Source of the DNA: Prorocentrum cordatum
Taxonomy: Eukaryota > Sar > Dinophyceae > Prorocentrales > Prorocentraceae
Length of the DNA stretch: 64,000 nucleotides
Assembly (NCBI GenBank): GCA_963575745.1
Contig: CAUYUJ010015707.1
Location: 248,331-312,330 of the forward strand
Direction: 5' to 3'
The position numbers and the translations under genes were made by a program. The notes under the pieces are model-generated. The model was not told the DNA's origin. It was given only the letters and a program-made list of their open reading frames with translations, and ran no database searches. Numbering within the stretch: position 1 is the stretch's first letter; each line of letters starts with the position of its first letter. Below, in pieces: positions 10,291 through 20,064 of the stretch.

Positions 10291-10895
10291 TTCGCTCGGC
10301 CGATCCTTCCCCGAGGAGGAGGCCGTCTCCCTCGACTTCGTCCCCTCGACCTCGAGGAGCGGGGGATCGGCGGCCGATCGAGCGGCTCACCGCCCAACCG
10401 GGGAGGGGGAACCTCACCTGGAGCCGCTCAGAGAACGACACGCGTTGGGCATGAGTAGGCGGGTGCGCAGAGGAGGAGCACCCCCCACCACAGAGCGCTG
10501 CCGCTCAGCGGAGGTCAGCAAGGTGCCCCACGACCGCTGCCACCTCGGCCCTCTTCGGGCACCCTTGGCAGACGGGCCTGCGTTCCGGGGGCGTTCGTGC
10601 AGACGGCGGCGGCCGAGAACCTCAGCGCAACGGGGACACCAATTGAGGGAGCTCGTGCACCAGTCAGCAGCGAAGAGTACTCCCCGGCGCGGAGGCGGCC
10701 GCGGAGGGCAGCCAAGGTGCCCCACGGCTGCCGCGCTCCTCGGCCTGCGTCGGGCCCCCCCCCGCTGGGCGGGCGGGCGCCCACCTTCGGGGAGCATAAT
10801 CGAGCAGACGACGGCGGCCGAGGGCCTCGGCGCGACGGGGACCGTCGCACGGTGAGACACGGCGGCCACCCGAGACACCCCCGACGCCGTGATTT

Positions 10896-11035
10896 TGTTC
10901 ACAGCGTCGACCCCCAGAGGTCTGGACCCTTTCCCCTGGGACCGGCTTTTCACCCTGGGTCGTTTCTTGACGGCCCCGAGGCCCAGGAAGGGACCCCGGA
11001 GGCCGAACCTAGCGAAAAACCTCCCGTCGTGATTC
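10896..11035 (+). repeat. Dispersed repeat family D, forward copy
   Basis: The order of words 'agaggtctggaccc', 'gggaccgg', 'ttgacggccccgagg', 'ggaggccgaa' and 'cctcccgtcg' matches, on the opposite strand, the block at 11340-11515. Weaker matches lie at 28798-28905 and 49040-49215, and possibly near 860-960. Function unknown. Confidence 0.65.
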
Positions 11036-11339
11036 GGGCACCACGCGGGGAGGTCTGGGTGACCGCGGCAGCCCGGGGTCCGAGCGGCGGCAGTGGCGAG
11101 CGTGCGCGGCCGCCCGGGGCGGACGCGGCGGCGGGACGCCGCGGCGCGCCCCGAAGGGGGGGGGGACGGCCGGGGCCGAGGAGCGGCCGAGGCCCCGCCC
11201 GCCGCGGGGCCCGCGCGAGGGCGGGGGCCCGCCTCCGCTCGGAGGTGCCGCGCGGCCGCCGGCGGGAGCCGCCGCGGGCCAGCGGCGCGGGGGGAGGCTC
11301 GGCGGAGGCCTCGCCGGGTCGCGCGGCCGACCCAGACCC

Positions 11340-11515
11340 CCTCGAGTCATGAAGACAATCGCGACGGGAGGCTCTTCGTTGCCTTCGGCCTCCCGGGGGC
11401 CCTTCCCGGGCCCCGGGGCCGTCGAAAAACAGCGCAGGATGCAACACCGGTCCCGGGGAAGGGGTCCAGACCCCTGGGAGCCGACGTCTTGAAAAAACCA
11501 GGACGTCGGAGGCCT
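11340..11515 (-). repeat. Dispersed repeat family D, inverted copy
   Basis: Reverse complement of the 10896-11035 block, with 'gacgtcttgaaaaaacc' as an additional end. The two copies face each other about 300 bp apart, giving a potential large stem-loop. Confidence 0.65.
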
Positions 11516-11989
11516 GGGTCTGAGAGGGGCGCACCACCACCCGGGGCGGCGCGGCGGGGCAGGGGCCAGAGGAGCGGGCGAAGGGCGGCACCCACGGGCG
11601 GCGGGCACGCGCCGAGGCACGGAGAGCAGGGCGTGCGGAGGCCGGTGCCCGAGCGGGCTCGTGGAGCCCCGGGGGGGAGGGCGGGGCACGCGGCCCGCTC
11701 CGCTCGGCCCGAGGGGCGGCAGGCCTGGAAAGGCGTCGGGCTGGCCTCGGTGCGGGCGAGGGGTGCGGGCGAGGGGCCGCACGGTGGCCCGGCGGGCGCA
11801 GCGGGGCCCGGGTGCGGGGGGTCCGTGGACGGGGGCGCCCCCACGTGGGGGAGCGGGCATGGTCGCGAGCGACAGCGGGGCTCCGTGCGGCCCCCTCGGG
11901 ACGGGAGCCCCGCTCGCACGCTGGCGCGTCGCCCCACCCACCCTCGGCCGCGCGCTCCGTGGGCGACAGTCTGTCTGTGGGGAGAGGAG

Positions 11990-12357
11990 CGGCCAGAAGA
12001 ACAACTCACCTATGCCGACGACTGGGAGGCGATCGGTGTGGGGGGAAACGAGGGCGGCTGGCAACACTCTTCATGGCAGTCTCACTCGGCGTCTGCGGCT
12101 TCCCGGTGCGGAAGGTCAAGACGCGGGGCGGCCTCAAAGTAGACTGGATCGGTCTCCACTGTGACTGCACCAATTATACCATTGGCCTCTGGGAGGCGAA
12201 GGCGGCTTGGGCAGCATCCTGGTGCAAGGAGGCGGTCGAACGCGGCACCATCCACGTTAGCGAGCTGGCGTCGGGCTTGGGGCGCCTGGGCTTCGCGGCC
12301 CTGGTCCTGACATGGGAGAAGCCGGTTGGTCTCGACGGCCTCGCCGTTGGTTTCTGA
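11990..12357 (+). pseudogene. Reverse-transcriptase fragment with YADD box
   Basis: A short stretch encodes QLTYADDWEAIG (YADD at 12012-12023), the catalytic palm motif of reverse transcriptases. About 60 bases later, in another frame, the translation continues with a V-D-W-I-G motif, a W-x-x-x-WC segment and 'ELASGLGRLGFAALVLTWEKP'-like helices. I associate this with the thumb-side region of dinoflagellate retroelement RTs. Upstream fingers and palm are not recognisable. At least one frameshift separates the two pieces and nothing follows downstream. It is most likely a dead fragment of a non-Copia retroelement; assignment to LINE versus DIRS-like is uncertain. Confidence 0.55.
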
Positions 12358-12689
12358 CGCCGCGTGGATCGTTCCACCCTGAGCGATCGGCGGCTTTTCG
12401 ACCGCCAGCTCGCTCCATACGGGCCGATCCTGGACCACTGGCGGCGTCCAACCTTGAACGCCCGTGCAGGGGCTGCCGCCGCGTCGGCACGCACGAACCT
12501 GCTGAAAGCACTTTCGAAACTCCGCGCGGACCTCTTGGGTCGGCGCTGACCCCCTCGCCCCGGCGCGAGCGGAGCGCGCCGGCGGCGCGCGGGGCCAGAG
12601 TGCGAGGCCGCGACCTGTCAATCCACCGCCTGGGGAAGCGATGTCGGGGGTTCCCAGGGGGCGGTGGTCCTACCAGTGCTCTGCCCTCC

Positions 12690-12955
12690 GCAAGTCCGTT
12701 GCGGCACACCGCTCGCGCGCTTCGTGCCCCCATGGGGAGTTCCAGCGAAGGCCCCAGCAGGGGCCGCAATGGTCGCCCGCCCCACTTCGGCGCACCCCTC
12801 ACGCGTTTCGTGGCCCCATGGGGGGGGCTACACCGAAGGCCCCAGTGGCAGGGTCCGCATGGCGGCCCCGCCCCATTTCGGCACACCCCTCACGCGGATC
12901 GTGGCCCCGTGGGGAGCTACACCGAAGGACCCAGTGACAGGGTCCGCATGGTGCC
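12690..12955. repeat. ~78-bp minisatellite, block 1
   Basis: Three to four units containing 'cgtggccccatgggg', 'aaggccccagtggcaggg' and 'ttcggcacacccctcacg'. The same unit reappears at 14400-14850. Confidence 0.85.
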
Positions 12956-13207
12956 TATACGTAGATGTATTTTACCCCCCTTGGGCCTCAAGAGATCCAC
13001 CGCCTCTGAAGTCCAGGAAGACGGCTTCACAGGCGGTGGATATGCACAAATCCCAGCCTCGGAAGGAGGCGCCCTCAGGGGGCTCCAACGCCGATCCGTA
13101 AGATCCGCGCGGGGCGCCGGAAGCGCTACTGTCTGAGCCGCTGGTTCTTCTCCTTACCATTGTTCGTCCCCAGACATACCATGTCTCTTTAAATTCCCAA
13201 CCATCCT

Positions 13208-13500
13208 GTGAGTTGGGTCCCCATTTTGAATCCGCAGCGCCGCGCGTCTCATCCGCCATTATTTCCTTCCGTCCGTCCTTCTTTTTTTCCTCCTCCCTCG
13301 CCCTCCTCCTCCTCCACTTCCTCCTCCTCCGCCCTCCTCCTCCTCCTCCTCCTCCTCCACCTCCTCCTCTTCCTCCTCCTCCTCCTCCTCCTCCTCTTCC
13401 TCCTCCTTCACCTCCTCATCATCATCATCCTCCTCCACTTGCTCTGCCCTCCGCATGTCCGTCTCGGCACACCACTCGCACGCTTCGTGCCCCCATCGAC
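13208..13500. repeat. Composite repeat: lead-in, (CTC)n, CGGCACACC tail
   Basis: Starts 'gtgagttgggtcccc', passes 'gcagcgccgcgc' and 'tctcatccg', then a (CTC)n tract (about 13290-13440), then 'cggcacaccactcgcacgc'. The same order occurs at 14277-14430, which indicates duplication of a composite unit. Confidence 0.75.
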
Positions 13501-13576
13501 GGCTAAAAACCCGCCGTCGTATCTTTTCACGACGTGAGCACGTCTGGCACATGTATTATTGTTGCTATTCCCAAAC

Positions 13577-14170
13577 AGTGCTTGCACTTATGGGTTCTTA
13601 CCCGTGGAATAAGGAACTGGCCCTGACGGTCCGTTTGACGGCTGTTGCCACCGTCCCCGCCCCGTCGCAGCCTCGACACCACCCGTCGTCTGGGCCTGAC
13701 GGTCGGTTTTGCGGCCATGTTGCCGCCGTCGCCGCCCCGTCACCGCCTCGTCGCCGCGCGTTGTCTGGGCCTGCCGGTGGGTCTGGCGGCTATGTTGCCG
13801 CCGTCGCCGCCCCGTCGCCGCCGTCGCCGCTCGTCGCCGCTGTATAGTTTGCATCACAGAGAGTGCACCGCATGCACCGCATAGATTGCACCACATGGAC
13901 TGCACTGCATAGGTCACACCACATAGATCGCGCCACATATCTTTCACAACATGGATCGCACCACATAAATTGCACCACCTAGATCGCACCACATAGGTAA
14001 GACCACATAGATTGCACAACAAAGCTTGCTGGAACTACACTGCTTGGGATCCACGTTGGCTGAAATGTTGTAAATAAACCACCCTCCATCAATGGAACTG
14101 CATCACAAAGATTGTACCAAATGCGCCACATGGATTGCACCACATAGTTTGCTCGACATAGATTACACAA
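13577..14170. repeat. Composite dispersed repeat E, copy 1
   Basis: The order is 'cttgcacttatgggttctt', then ~80-bp units with 'gggcctgacggtcggt' and 'ccgccgtcgccgccccgtc', then an array of 'caccacatagattg' words to about 14170. The same order is present at 56893-57170. Confidence 0.75.
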
Positions 14171-14276
14171 CATATACTGCTAGAGCACACACACACACAC
14201 ACTGTTTGGCGTCAACACTGGCTAACAGCACTGTGCCATGAAAACTCAGATCGGTATCATGTGTTTCTACCCGCAG

Positions 14277-14850
14277 GTGAGTTGGATCCTCGTTTTGCTT
14301 GCGCAGCGCCGCGCATCTCATCCGTCCGTTCTTCCTTCCTCCTCCATCACCCTCCTCCTCCTCGCTCTCCTCCTTCTCCTCCTCCTCCTCCTCCCTCCTT
14401 CGGCACACCACTCACACGCTCCGTGCCCCCCAGTGAGCTCCACCAAAGGCCCGAGGGGCAGGGCCCGCATGGCTACCCGCCCCGTTTCGGCGCACCCCGC
14501 ACGCGTTTCGTGGCCCCACAGGGGAGCTCCACCAGAAGCCCCAGTGGCAGGGTCGACATGGTCACCCGCGCAGTTCGGCGCACACCTCGCACGTGTCGTG
14601 GCCCCGTGTGGAACTCCACCAGAGGCCCCCGTGGCAGGGTCCACATGGCGACCCGCCCCAGTTTGGCGCCCACCCCACACATCTCGCGGCCCCGCAGGGA
14701 GATCCGTCGAAGGCTCCGCTGGCAGGCTCCGCATGGTGGCCCGTCCTATTTCAGTGCACCCCTCAAACTCTTCGTGACCCCATGCGGAGCTCCGCCGAAG
14801 GCCCCAGTGGCAGGGTCCGCATGGGGCCCCGCCCCTCTTGGGCACAATCC
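14277..14850. repeat. Composite repeat plus ~78-bp minisatellite, block 2
   Basis: Second copy of the lead-in and (CTC)n of 13208-13500 followed by about six units of the minisatellite first seen at 12690 ('ccccagtggcagggtc', 'cgtggccccgtgtgg'). Confidence 0.8.
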
Positions 14851-14859
14851 TCCCGCGTT

Positions 14860-16515
14860 CAGTTTGGCTTGAAGCTTTCGGCGAAGCGTTCGGAGGTACC
14901 ACAGGCCCCATTCTCGTGCATTGAGCGGTCCTGCTCACAGTCGCCTCGTTTTCAGAAAGGGTTGGGCTCTTCGCAAGGCAAATGGTGCTTACTTGTCGAA
15001 TTATTGTTGCACTTGGTCGTCATCACGATTGCTATGAATGTGTGCAGTTTCCTGATTATAAAGCACACTCGTACTACGACTGGTATTCATGTTGATCGTC
15101 CTCGAGTGAGTGTTGTACTGTCGGTTCTTCGTTCCCATATCAAGAAGAAGCTGATTTGCCATACCCTGTGAGAATGCTATTCGTGAGTTACGGTTATTGT
15201 TATGTGTGGTAGTTTCCTGATTCTCTTTCGCGTTGGTAATTTCGATATCATGATTGCTGGTTGTCGATCTCTTCTCCTCAGTATTACTCGTCTTCACCCC
15301 ACTACTTCCATTCCTACTGTCACTACTCTTCTGTTGCTTCCTACTCCCCCTCTTCCCCTATTCCTCTTCCCATGAGTCCTGTGACTCCTCCTCTCCATTC
15401 TATTCTTCCCGTGTTTCCCATTAGTCCTCTTCATATTCCTCTATTCCTCTATTCCTCCTCGATTCCTCTTCCCTCCTCTGTTCCTCTTCCTATTCCTCTT
15501 CCCATGAGTCCTATGATTCCCATGCTTCCCATTATTCCCCCTCTTCCTCGCCTCTCCCAGTGTTCCTCGTCCTGTGACTCCTCCTCCTCTTCGTGCCCTC
15601 CTTGCTCGGAGTTTTCCTCCTCGAGGTCCGGCGACGAGACCCGGAACGCCGAGGCCCGGCCCGCGGGCGGCTCGGCGCCGGCGCCCTCCTCCGCGGCGGG
15701 CGTGGCGGCCTCCTGGCGCACGTACACCTCGCGGGGGGGGCGCCTGACGGGGCCCTGGGACACGCAGATAGTTTCCATATTGTCGCGGATCTTCTGCGTG
15801 TTCGTCCTCCCCCCCAACTTCCCCTATGTTTGTCCCATACTTTCCTGGGAGTCGACGACTCATCGTGTCTGTGTGTCTTTTCCCCTCCTGAGCGTCCCTT
15901 TCGAGCTCTGTACACCGACGCTTTCTCTGGCCCCACACGGAGACTCGCACAAGCAAGCGGATCCCAGTGCAAACGGCATCCTGGTGCATACGGCATCCTG
16001 GCATCCTGGTGTCTACACCACACCACCCCGACGTCGTCCCCGACCCTCAGAAAGTCCTGGGATTGGAAAACAGCCCGCCACTGGTAACGTATATGCTCCA
16101 GTTACCAGCGTTGGGCTCCTCTGGGCTCTGTTGAGACTGGCGGCGCGCACAAGGGGGAGGCAACGAGCGACAGAGGAGCGCGTCCCAGTTGCCCGAGCGC
16201 GCCCTACGAAGGGATGTGGCACACCTTGCTTCTTAGCTGGGTGCTGGGCACGCTCCAACCGAACTAGCTTCGATCGTTGGTTAGCACGTGGTTGGGGGCT
16301 CAGGCGAGAGTCCTTTACAAACCTGCCGAAGGTTCCTGACCTGTTCATGCCCCATCCAAGAAGGAGGCACACCGCCGACAGAAGACGAACAGACCAACCT
16401 CGGCCATCGCGAGGCCGAGGGCGCGGAAGGCCCCAAAATCGGCAGGGCTAGCTGGACGCCGTTCGGGGGTCTCTGGCTGCCTCGGGGAATGTCTTAAAGC
16501 GTATGTTCGCGTCGC
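14860..16515. other. AT-richer and CT-rich stretch without gene
   Basis: About 14860-15270 is comparatively AT-rich and unique-looking. About 15280-15610 is a TTCCTC/CCTATTCCTC pyrimidine-rich tract. About 15610-16515 has open frames but no motif I recognise on either strand. Confidence 0.6.
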
Positions 16516-16521
16516 GCACAA

Positions 16522-16641
16522 GGGGGTAGGAGGAGGGGGGAAGGCTTCTTAGGAGGAGGCTGCTGCTTAGAAAGCGCCGGCCCTACATCTGTAGATAAGG
16601 CCTGCGCCCTCTAAGAAGCCGTCCCCCCTCCCCCTATCCCC
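16522..16641. mobile_element. Foldback element with G-rich/C-rich arms
   Basis: The left arm GGGGGTAGGAGGAGGGGGGA, continuing AGGCTTCTTAG, pairs with the right arm CTAAGAAGCC...CTATCCCC with about four mismatches in 31 positions. The interior can form a second small stem around 'ctacatctgtag'. Confidence 0.75.
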
Positions 16642-16714
16642 TCTGCGCGTGGCTGCTCAGAGTGGTGGTGGGAAGGACATCAGTTGGCGGCGGGCGAGGG
16701 GGGGGAGATGCGAA

Positions 16715-16990
16715 GGAGAAGGCCTTCTCAGAAGGCGGCGGGACTTCTCAGAAGCCCTCGCACCTTCTGAGAAGTTTCCCCTGTCTTCGGGGAAGGCCTA
16801 GAAAACTTCTCGAGGGCCGGGAGACTTCCGAGCCTTCTGAGAAGGCCCGCCCCTTCTCACTTCCCCCCCTCGCTCGCCGCCGAGTCAGGCGAAGAAAAAA
16901 CTGCGTAAGTTGCTGGAGGTCCGCGCGGATCTCTTGGATCTGCGCTGGGCACCCCAACCCCCTGGCGCGCGGCGCGCACCAGGGGCGCGC
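16715..16990. repeat. CCTTCTGAGAAGG repeat followed by AGGTCCGCGCGGAT block
   Basis: Palindromic 'ccttctgagaagg' words recur through 16720-16860, then 'cccctcgctcgccgccga', then 'ggaggtccgcgcggatctc'. Parts recur at 30627-30690, 34797-34980 and 55200-55495, and the last word also near 12510. Function unknown. Confidence 0.65.
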
Positions 16991-17110
16991 CGGGACCGGA
17001 GCCGGAGGCGCCGCCAGGGGGGCCCAGCGCCCCATGGAGGGATCCGCGAGGGCCGTCGAAAGCTTCTGTTTGTGCCTCGTCTCCGTCTTCGAGACGCACT
17101 GCCGGGGAAA

Positions 17111-17260
17111 GAGAGCTGTGCACGTGCACCGATTCTGGCCAGGCCCATCCTGAGCCCAGGATCGGTGCACACGCCCCTCCTGCCTTAGCCAGGAAGGCAC
17201 ATGCACCGAGCCTGGGCCCAGGATGGGCCTGACCAGAATTAGTGCACGTGCGTAGTTCGT
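17111..17260. mobile_element. 150-bp foldback MITE, copy 1
   Basis: Arms of about 55 bases: GAGAGCTGTGCACGTGCACC at the left; the complementary right arm ends GTGCACGTGCGTAGTTC. The loop is about 30 bases near 17180. A close relative (149 bp) lies at 31887-32035 with the same tips, and both are flanked by 'ggaaa' on the left and 'ttcgccc' on the right. Confidence 0.85.
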
Positions 17261-17305
17261 TTCGCCCAATACTAGTACTATGTGCTGATGTCGGGGCATA
17301 GGGTA

Positions 17306-17440
17306 CGCAGGTCTTGTAGCCTGTCGTTTCTCGAGCGGCGTGGCCGCAAAGAGCGCCCGGCACGGGGCTTGTGCAATGAGACCTCTGAGCGCGTGCATCG
17401 CCCTTGCGAGGCCGACGCCTACGTAGTGTATAAGTATGTT
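17306..17440 (+). repeat. Paralogue of the Copia-1 insertion site
   Basis: Contains 'tcgtttctcgagcggcgtgg' and later 'gacgcctacgtagtgtataa'. The sequence immediately left of the first Copia element (19265-19319) is closely related and ends 'cgacgccta', and the right flank continues 'gcctatactataag'. This block therefore resembles an unoccupied version of that target. Confidence 0.6.
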
Positions 17441-17779
17441 TCTGTGGTGCCGATCTGGACGGCGGGCGGACGTAAAAAGTATGTTTTTTTTTCACGAGGA
17501 GAAGGGAGGGCGACCACCAGAGCTCCGCACAACGGCCATGAAAAGCCACAGCGTGAAACAGCGGAACGCCGCGCAGACCTGGGGCGCCACGCGAGCGGAC
17601 CCGCAATGGGCAGACTCATGCAGCGAGCCTTAAGCTGGGAGGGACAAGCGGGGCAGAGCCACCCGTGACGCAGTTATTGCCCAGGCGTTCTCCGTGCGAG
17701 GGAAGAGAAATGGGACGCACAGAGACATACCAATGCTGTATGTCCTCCTTGGAGGCGCGCGTCACCCGAACATATAGTA

Positions 17780-17818
17780 CTAGAACCACGCGCGCGCTTC
17801 GCGCGCGCTTAGGTTCTG
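17780..17818. repeat. Short GC-alternating hairpin, copy 2 of 3
   Basis: AGAACC (from 17782) pairs with GGTTCT (17812-17817) around an alternating GCGCGC stem with a TTC loop; preceded by 'catatagta'. Confidence 0.8.
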
Positions 17819-17854
17819 TCGAGTCACAGACCCAGGAATCGTTGTGAGAAGAAA

Positions 17855-19262
17855 TTGGTGACGCGAAGCGTCGTGGGGGCGTCCTTGGACGTCTGGGGTC
17901 TCCTGGGGCCTCTTGAGGGGCCTCCTGGGGGCCTCCTGGCGGCCTCTTGGGGCGGAAGGCTCGAGCTTGCGGTTCGTGGTCCCCCTCTGGGCCCCCTCTT
18001 GGGCCCGTCTTGGGGCCCTCTTGGGCCATCTTGGGCGCCTCTTGGGCCGTCTTGGGGCCCTCTTGGGCTGTCCTGGGGCCCTCTTGGAAGCTTCTTGGGC
18101 CGTCTTGGGGCGGTCTTGGGCGCCTCTTGGGCCGTCCTGTAACGTCGGAAAGCCCAAAAGACAACTTTGTTGAACATGTACGTTTTACGAAGGGAATGGG
18201 CCAATTTTTGCGTCTAGGGGCCCTCTTGGGACGCATGTTGGAGGCTTCTTGGGGCCTCTTGGGGGCGTCCTTGGACGTCTGGGGTCTCCTGGGGCCTCTT
18301 GAGGGGCCTCCTGGGGGCCTCCTGGCGGCCTCTTGGGGCGGAAGGCTCGAGCTTGCGGTTCGTGGTCCCCCTCTGGGCCCCCTCTTGGGCCCGTCTTGGG
18401 GCCCTCTTGGGCCATCTTGGGCGCCTCTTGGGCCGTCTTGGGGCCCTCTTGGGCTGTCCTGGGGCCCTCTGGGAAACTTCTTGGGCCGTCTTGGGGCGGT
18501 CTTGGGCGCCTCTTGGGCCGTCCTGTAACGTCGGAAAGCCCAAAAGGCGACTTTGTTGAAAATGTACGTTTTACGAAGGGAATGGGCCAATTCTTGCGTC
18601 TAGGGGCCCTCTTGGGACGCATGTTGGAGGCTTCTTGGGGCCTCTTGGGGGCGTCCTTGGACGTCTGGGGTCTCCTGGGGCCTCTTGAGGGGCCTCCTGG
18701 GGGCCTCCTGGCGGCCTCTTGGGGCGGAAGGCTCGAGCTTGCGGTTCGTGGTCCCCCTCTGGGCCCCCTCTTGGGCCCGTCTTGGGGCCCTCTTGGGCCA
18801 TCTTGGGCGCCTCTTGGGCCGTCTTGGGGCCCTCTTGGGCTGTCCTGGGGCCCTCTTGGAAGCTTCTTGGGCCGTCTTGGGGCGGTCTTGGGCGCCTCTT
18901 GGGCCGTCCTGTAACGTCGGAAAGCCCAAAAGACAACTTTGTTGAAAATGTACGTTTTACGAAGGGAATGGGCCAATTTTTGCGTCTAGGGGCCCTCTTG
19001 GGACGCATGTTGGAGGCTTCTTGGGGCCTCTTGGGGGCGTCCTTGGACGTCTGGAGGCCATCTTCAGCATCTCGGAGCCCTCTTGGAGGCCTCTTGGAAG
19101 TTTCTTGGACCGTCTTGGGCGCTTCTTGGGCCGTCTTGTCTGACTGGGGAGGCCCCCGGCAAGCCCCGACGAGCCTCCGGGCCCCCCCGGGGTGCACATT
19201 TGCGGTCGAGGTCCCGGCCCCGGGCCCCCGGACCCGGTGCGCCGATATATGTATATACACAT
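17855..19262 (+). repeat. 386-bp higher-order CTTGGGG array
   Basis: Three nearly identical modules with a 386-bp period (compare 17947, 18333 and 18719), each made of 'cttggggcc' words plus an AT-richer spacer with 'gtacgttttacgaaggga' and 'atgggccaattt'. The array ends in a tail (about 19187-19262) with 'cacatttgcggtcg', 'gacccggtgcgccg' and 'atatatgtatata', related to the tail at 5683-5757. Long open frames on both strands are by-products of stop-poor repeats. Confidence 0.9.
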
Positions 19263-19314
19263 ATTGTAGCATATCGTTTCCCGAGCGGCGTGGCCACAAA
19301 GCGCCCGCCACGAC

Positions 19315-19319
19315 GCCTA
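19315..19319. repeat. Target-site duplication GCCTA, left
   Basis: GCCTA directly abuts the outer TG of the left LTR, and the same five bases directly follow the outer CA of the right LTR at 28462. Confidence 0.9.
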
Positions 19320-19498
19320 TGTGATATGGATGGCGCGCGCGGCGCGACGATCTTTAGGCGAAAGAGAGCGCTGCTCAATCTATCTGCGTAGCTCTAAGGC
19401 CAAGGGCCCTAGTTCGAAACAAAACGGCAGCGGCACGAGCGGGCGTGAGGGATAGAGCGGGGATGCAGGAAGGGCACGGGGAGTGAGCGGGAATCACA
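19320..19498 (-). repeat. Copia-1 3' LTR
   Basis: 179 bp, starts TGTGAT and ends ATCACA; no difference from 28283-28461 found by eye. The interior holds 'ggcaaagagagcgctgctc'-like and 'caaaacggcagcggc' words; the latter recurs once more at about 19679 inside the element. Confidence 0.95.
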
Positions 19499-19510
19499 CT
19501 CCTCCTGATT
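19499..19510 (-). promoter_or_regulatory. Copia-1 polypurine tract
   Basis: On the minus strand AATCAGGAGGAG lies immediately before the 3' LTR, the expected place and composition for the plus-strand primer of an LTR retrotransposon. Confidence 0.7.
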
Positions 19511-19830
19511 GACGCTCGCGGCGCCGTCGAGCGACGATCATTGATCGCAGCTCACTTCATTGATCAGAGCGCTCTCAAAACAAACACAGGCAAACGGCCC
19601 TGTCGGCATGCTATCCGGCTGCCCCGGGGCATTTAACGGGTGCTGCTACACGCACCGGCAAGAAAGACATAAATTCTCAAAACGGCAGCGGCGCGAGTCC
19701 GATCGCTATGCGACAAAACTCAAATAGCGCTGTCTTATCAAAATAAAATCTCAATAGTGTGGTCGTCACCACATAAAAGGAAATCTGTGCACACTGAATG
19801 AAGCTTCGAACAATGCGGACTAGCGTAGTA

Positions 19831-20055
19831 TGCCACAGGGTGTGGCGCCAAATGTAAAAAAAAACAAGCTGGTAAGACAATTCGGATTGCGCAATCTGCC
19901 ACACGATGTGGCTCCAGGTGTAAAAGAAACGAACTGACAAAGCGGTGCGGACTGACGTAATCTGCCACAGGATGTGGCGCCAAATATAAAACGAGCTAAC
20001 AGAGCAAGGCGGACTTACATAATCTGCCACAGGATGTGGCGCCAAATATAAAACG
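19831..20055 (-). repeat. Four-copy hairpin array in the Copia-1 3' UTR
   Basis: Four units begin at 19831, 19897, 19963 and 20025. Each has the stem GCCACA/TGTGGC around a variable three-base loop (GGG, CGA, GGA, GGA), then 'gccaaatataaaacga'-like AT-rich sequence. The six-base stem is perfect in all four copies while the loop and flanks vary. On the transcribed strand this lies between the ORF2 stop and the 3' LTR. Confidence 0.9.
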
Positions 20056-20064
20056 ATGGCGTGC

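Noticed and set aside
10597-12142. Long plus and minus ORFs across 10.6-12.1 kb
   Set aside because: GC-rich shadows over repeat family D; only the YADD region at 12.0 kb has recognisable content.
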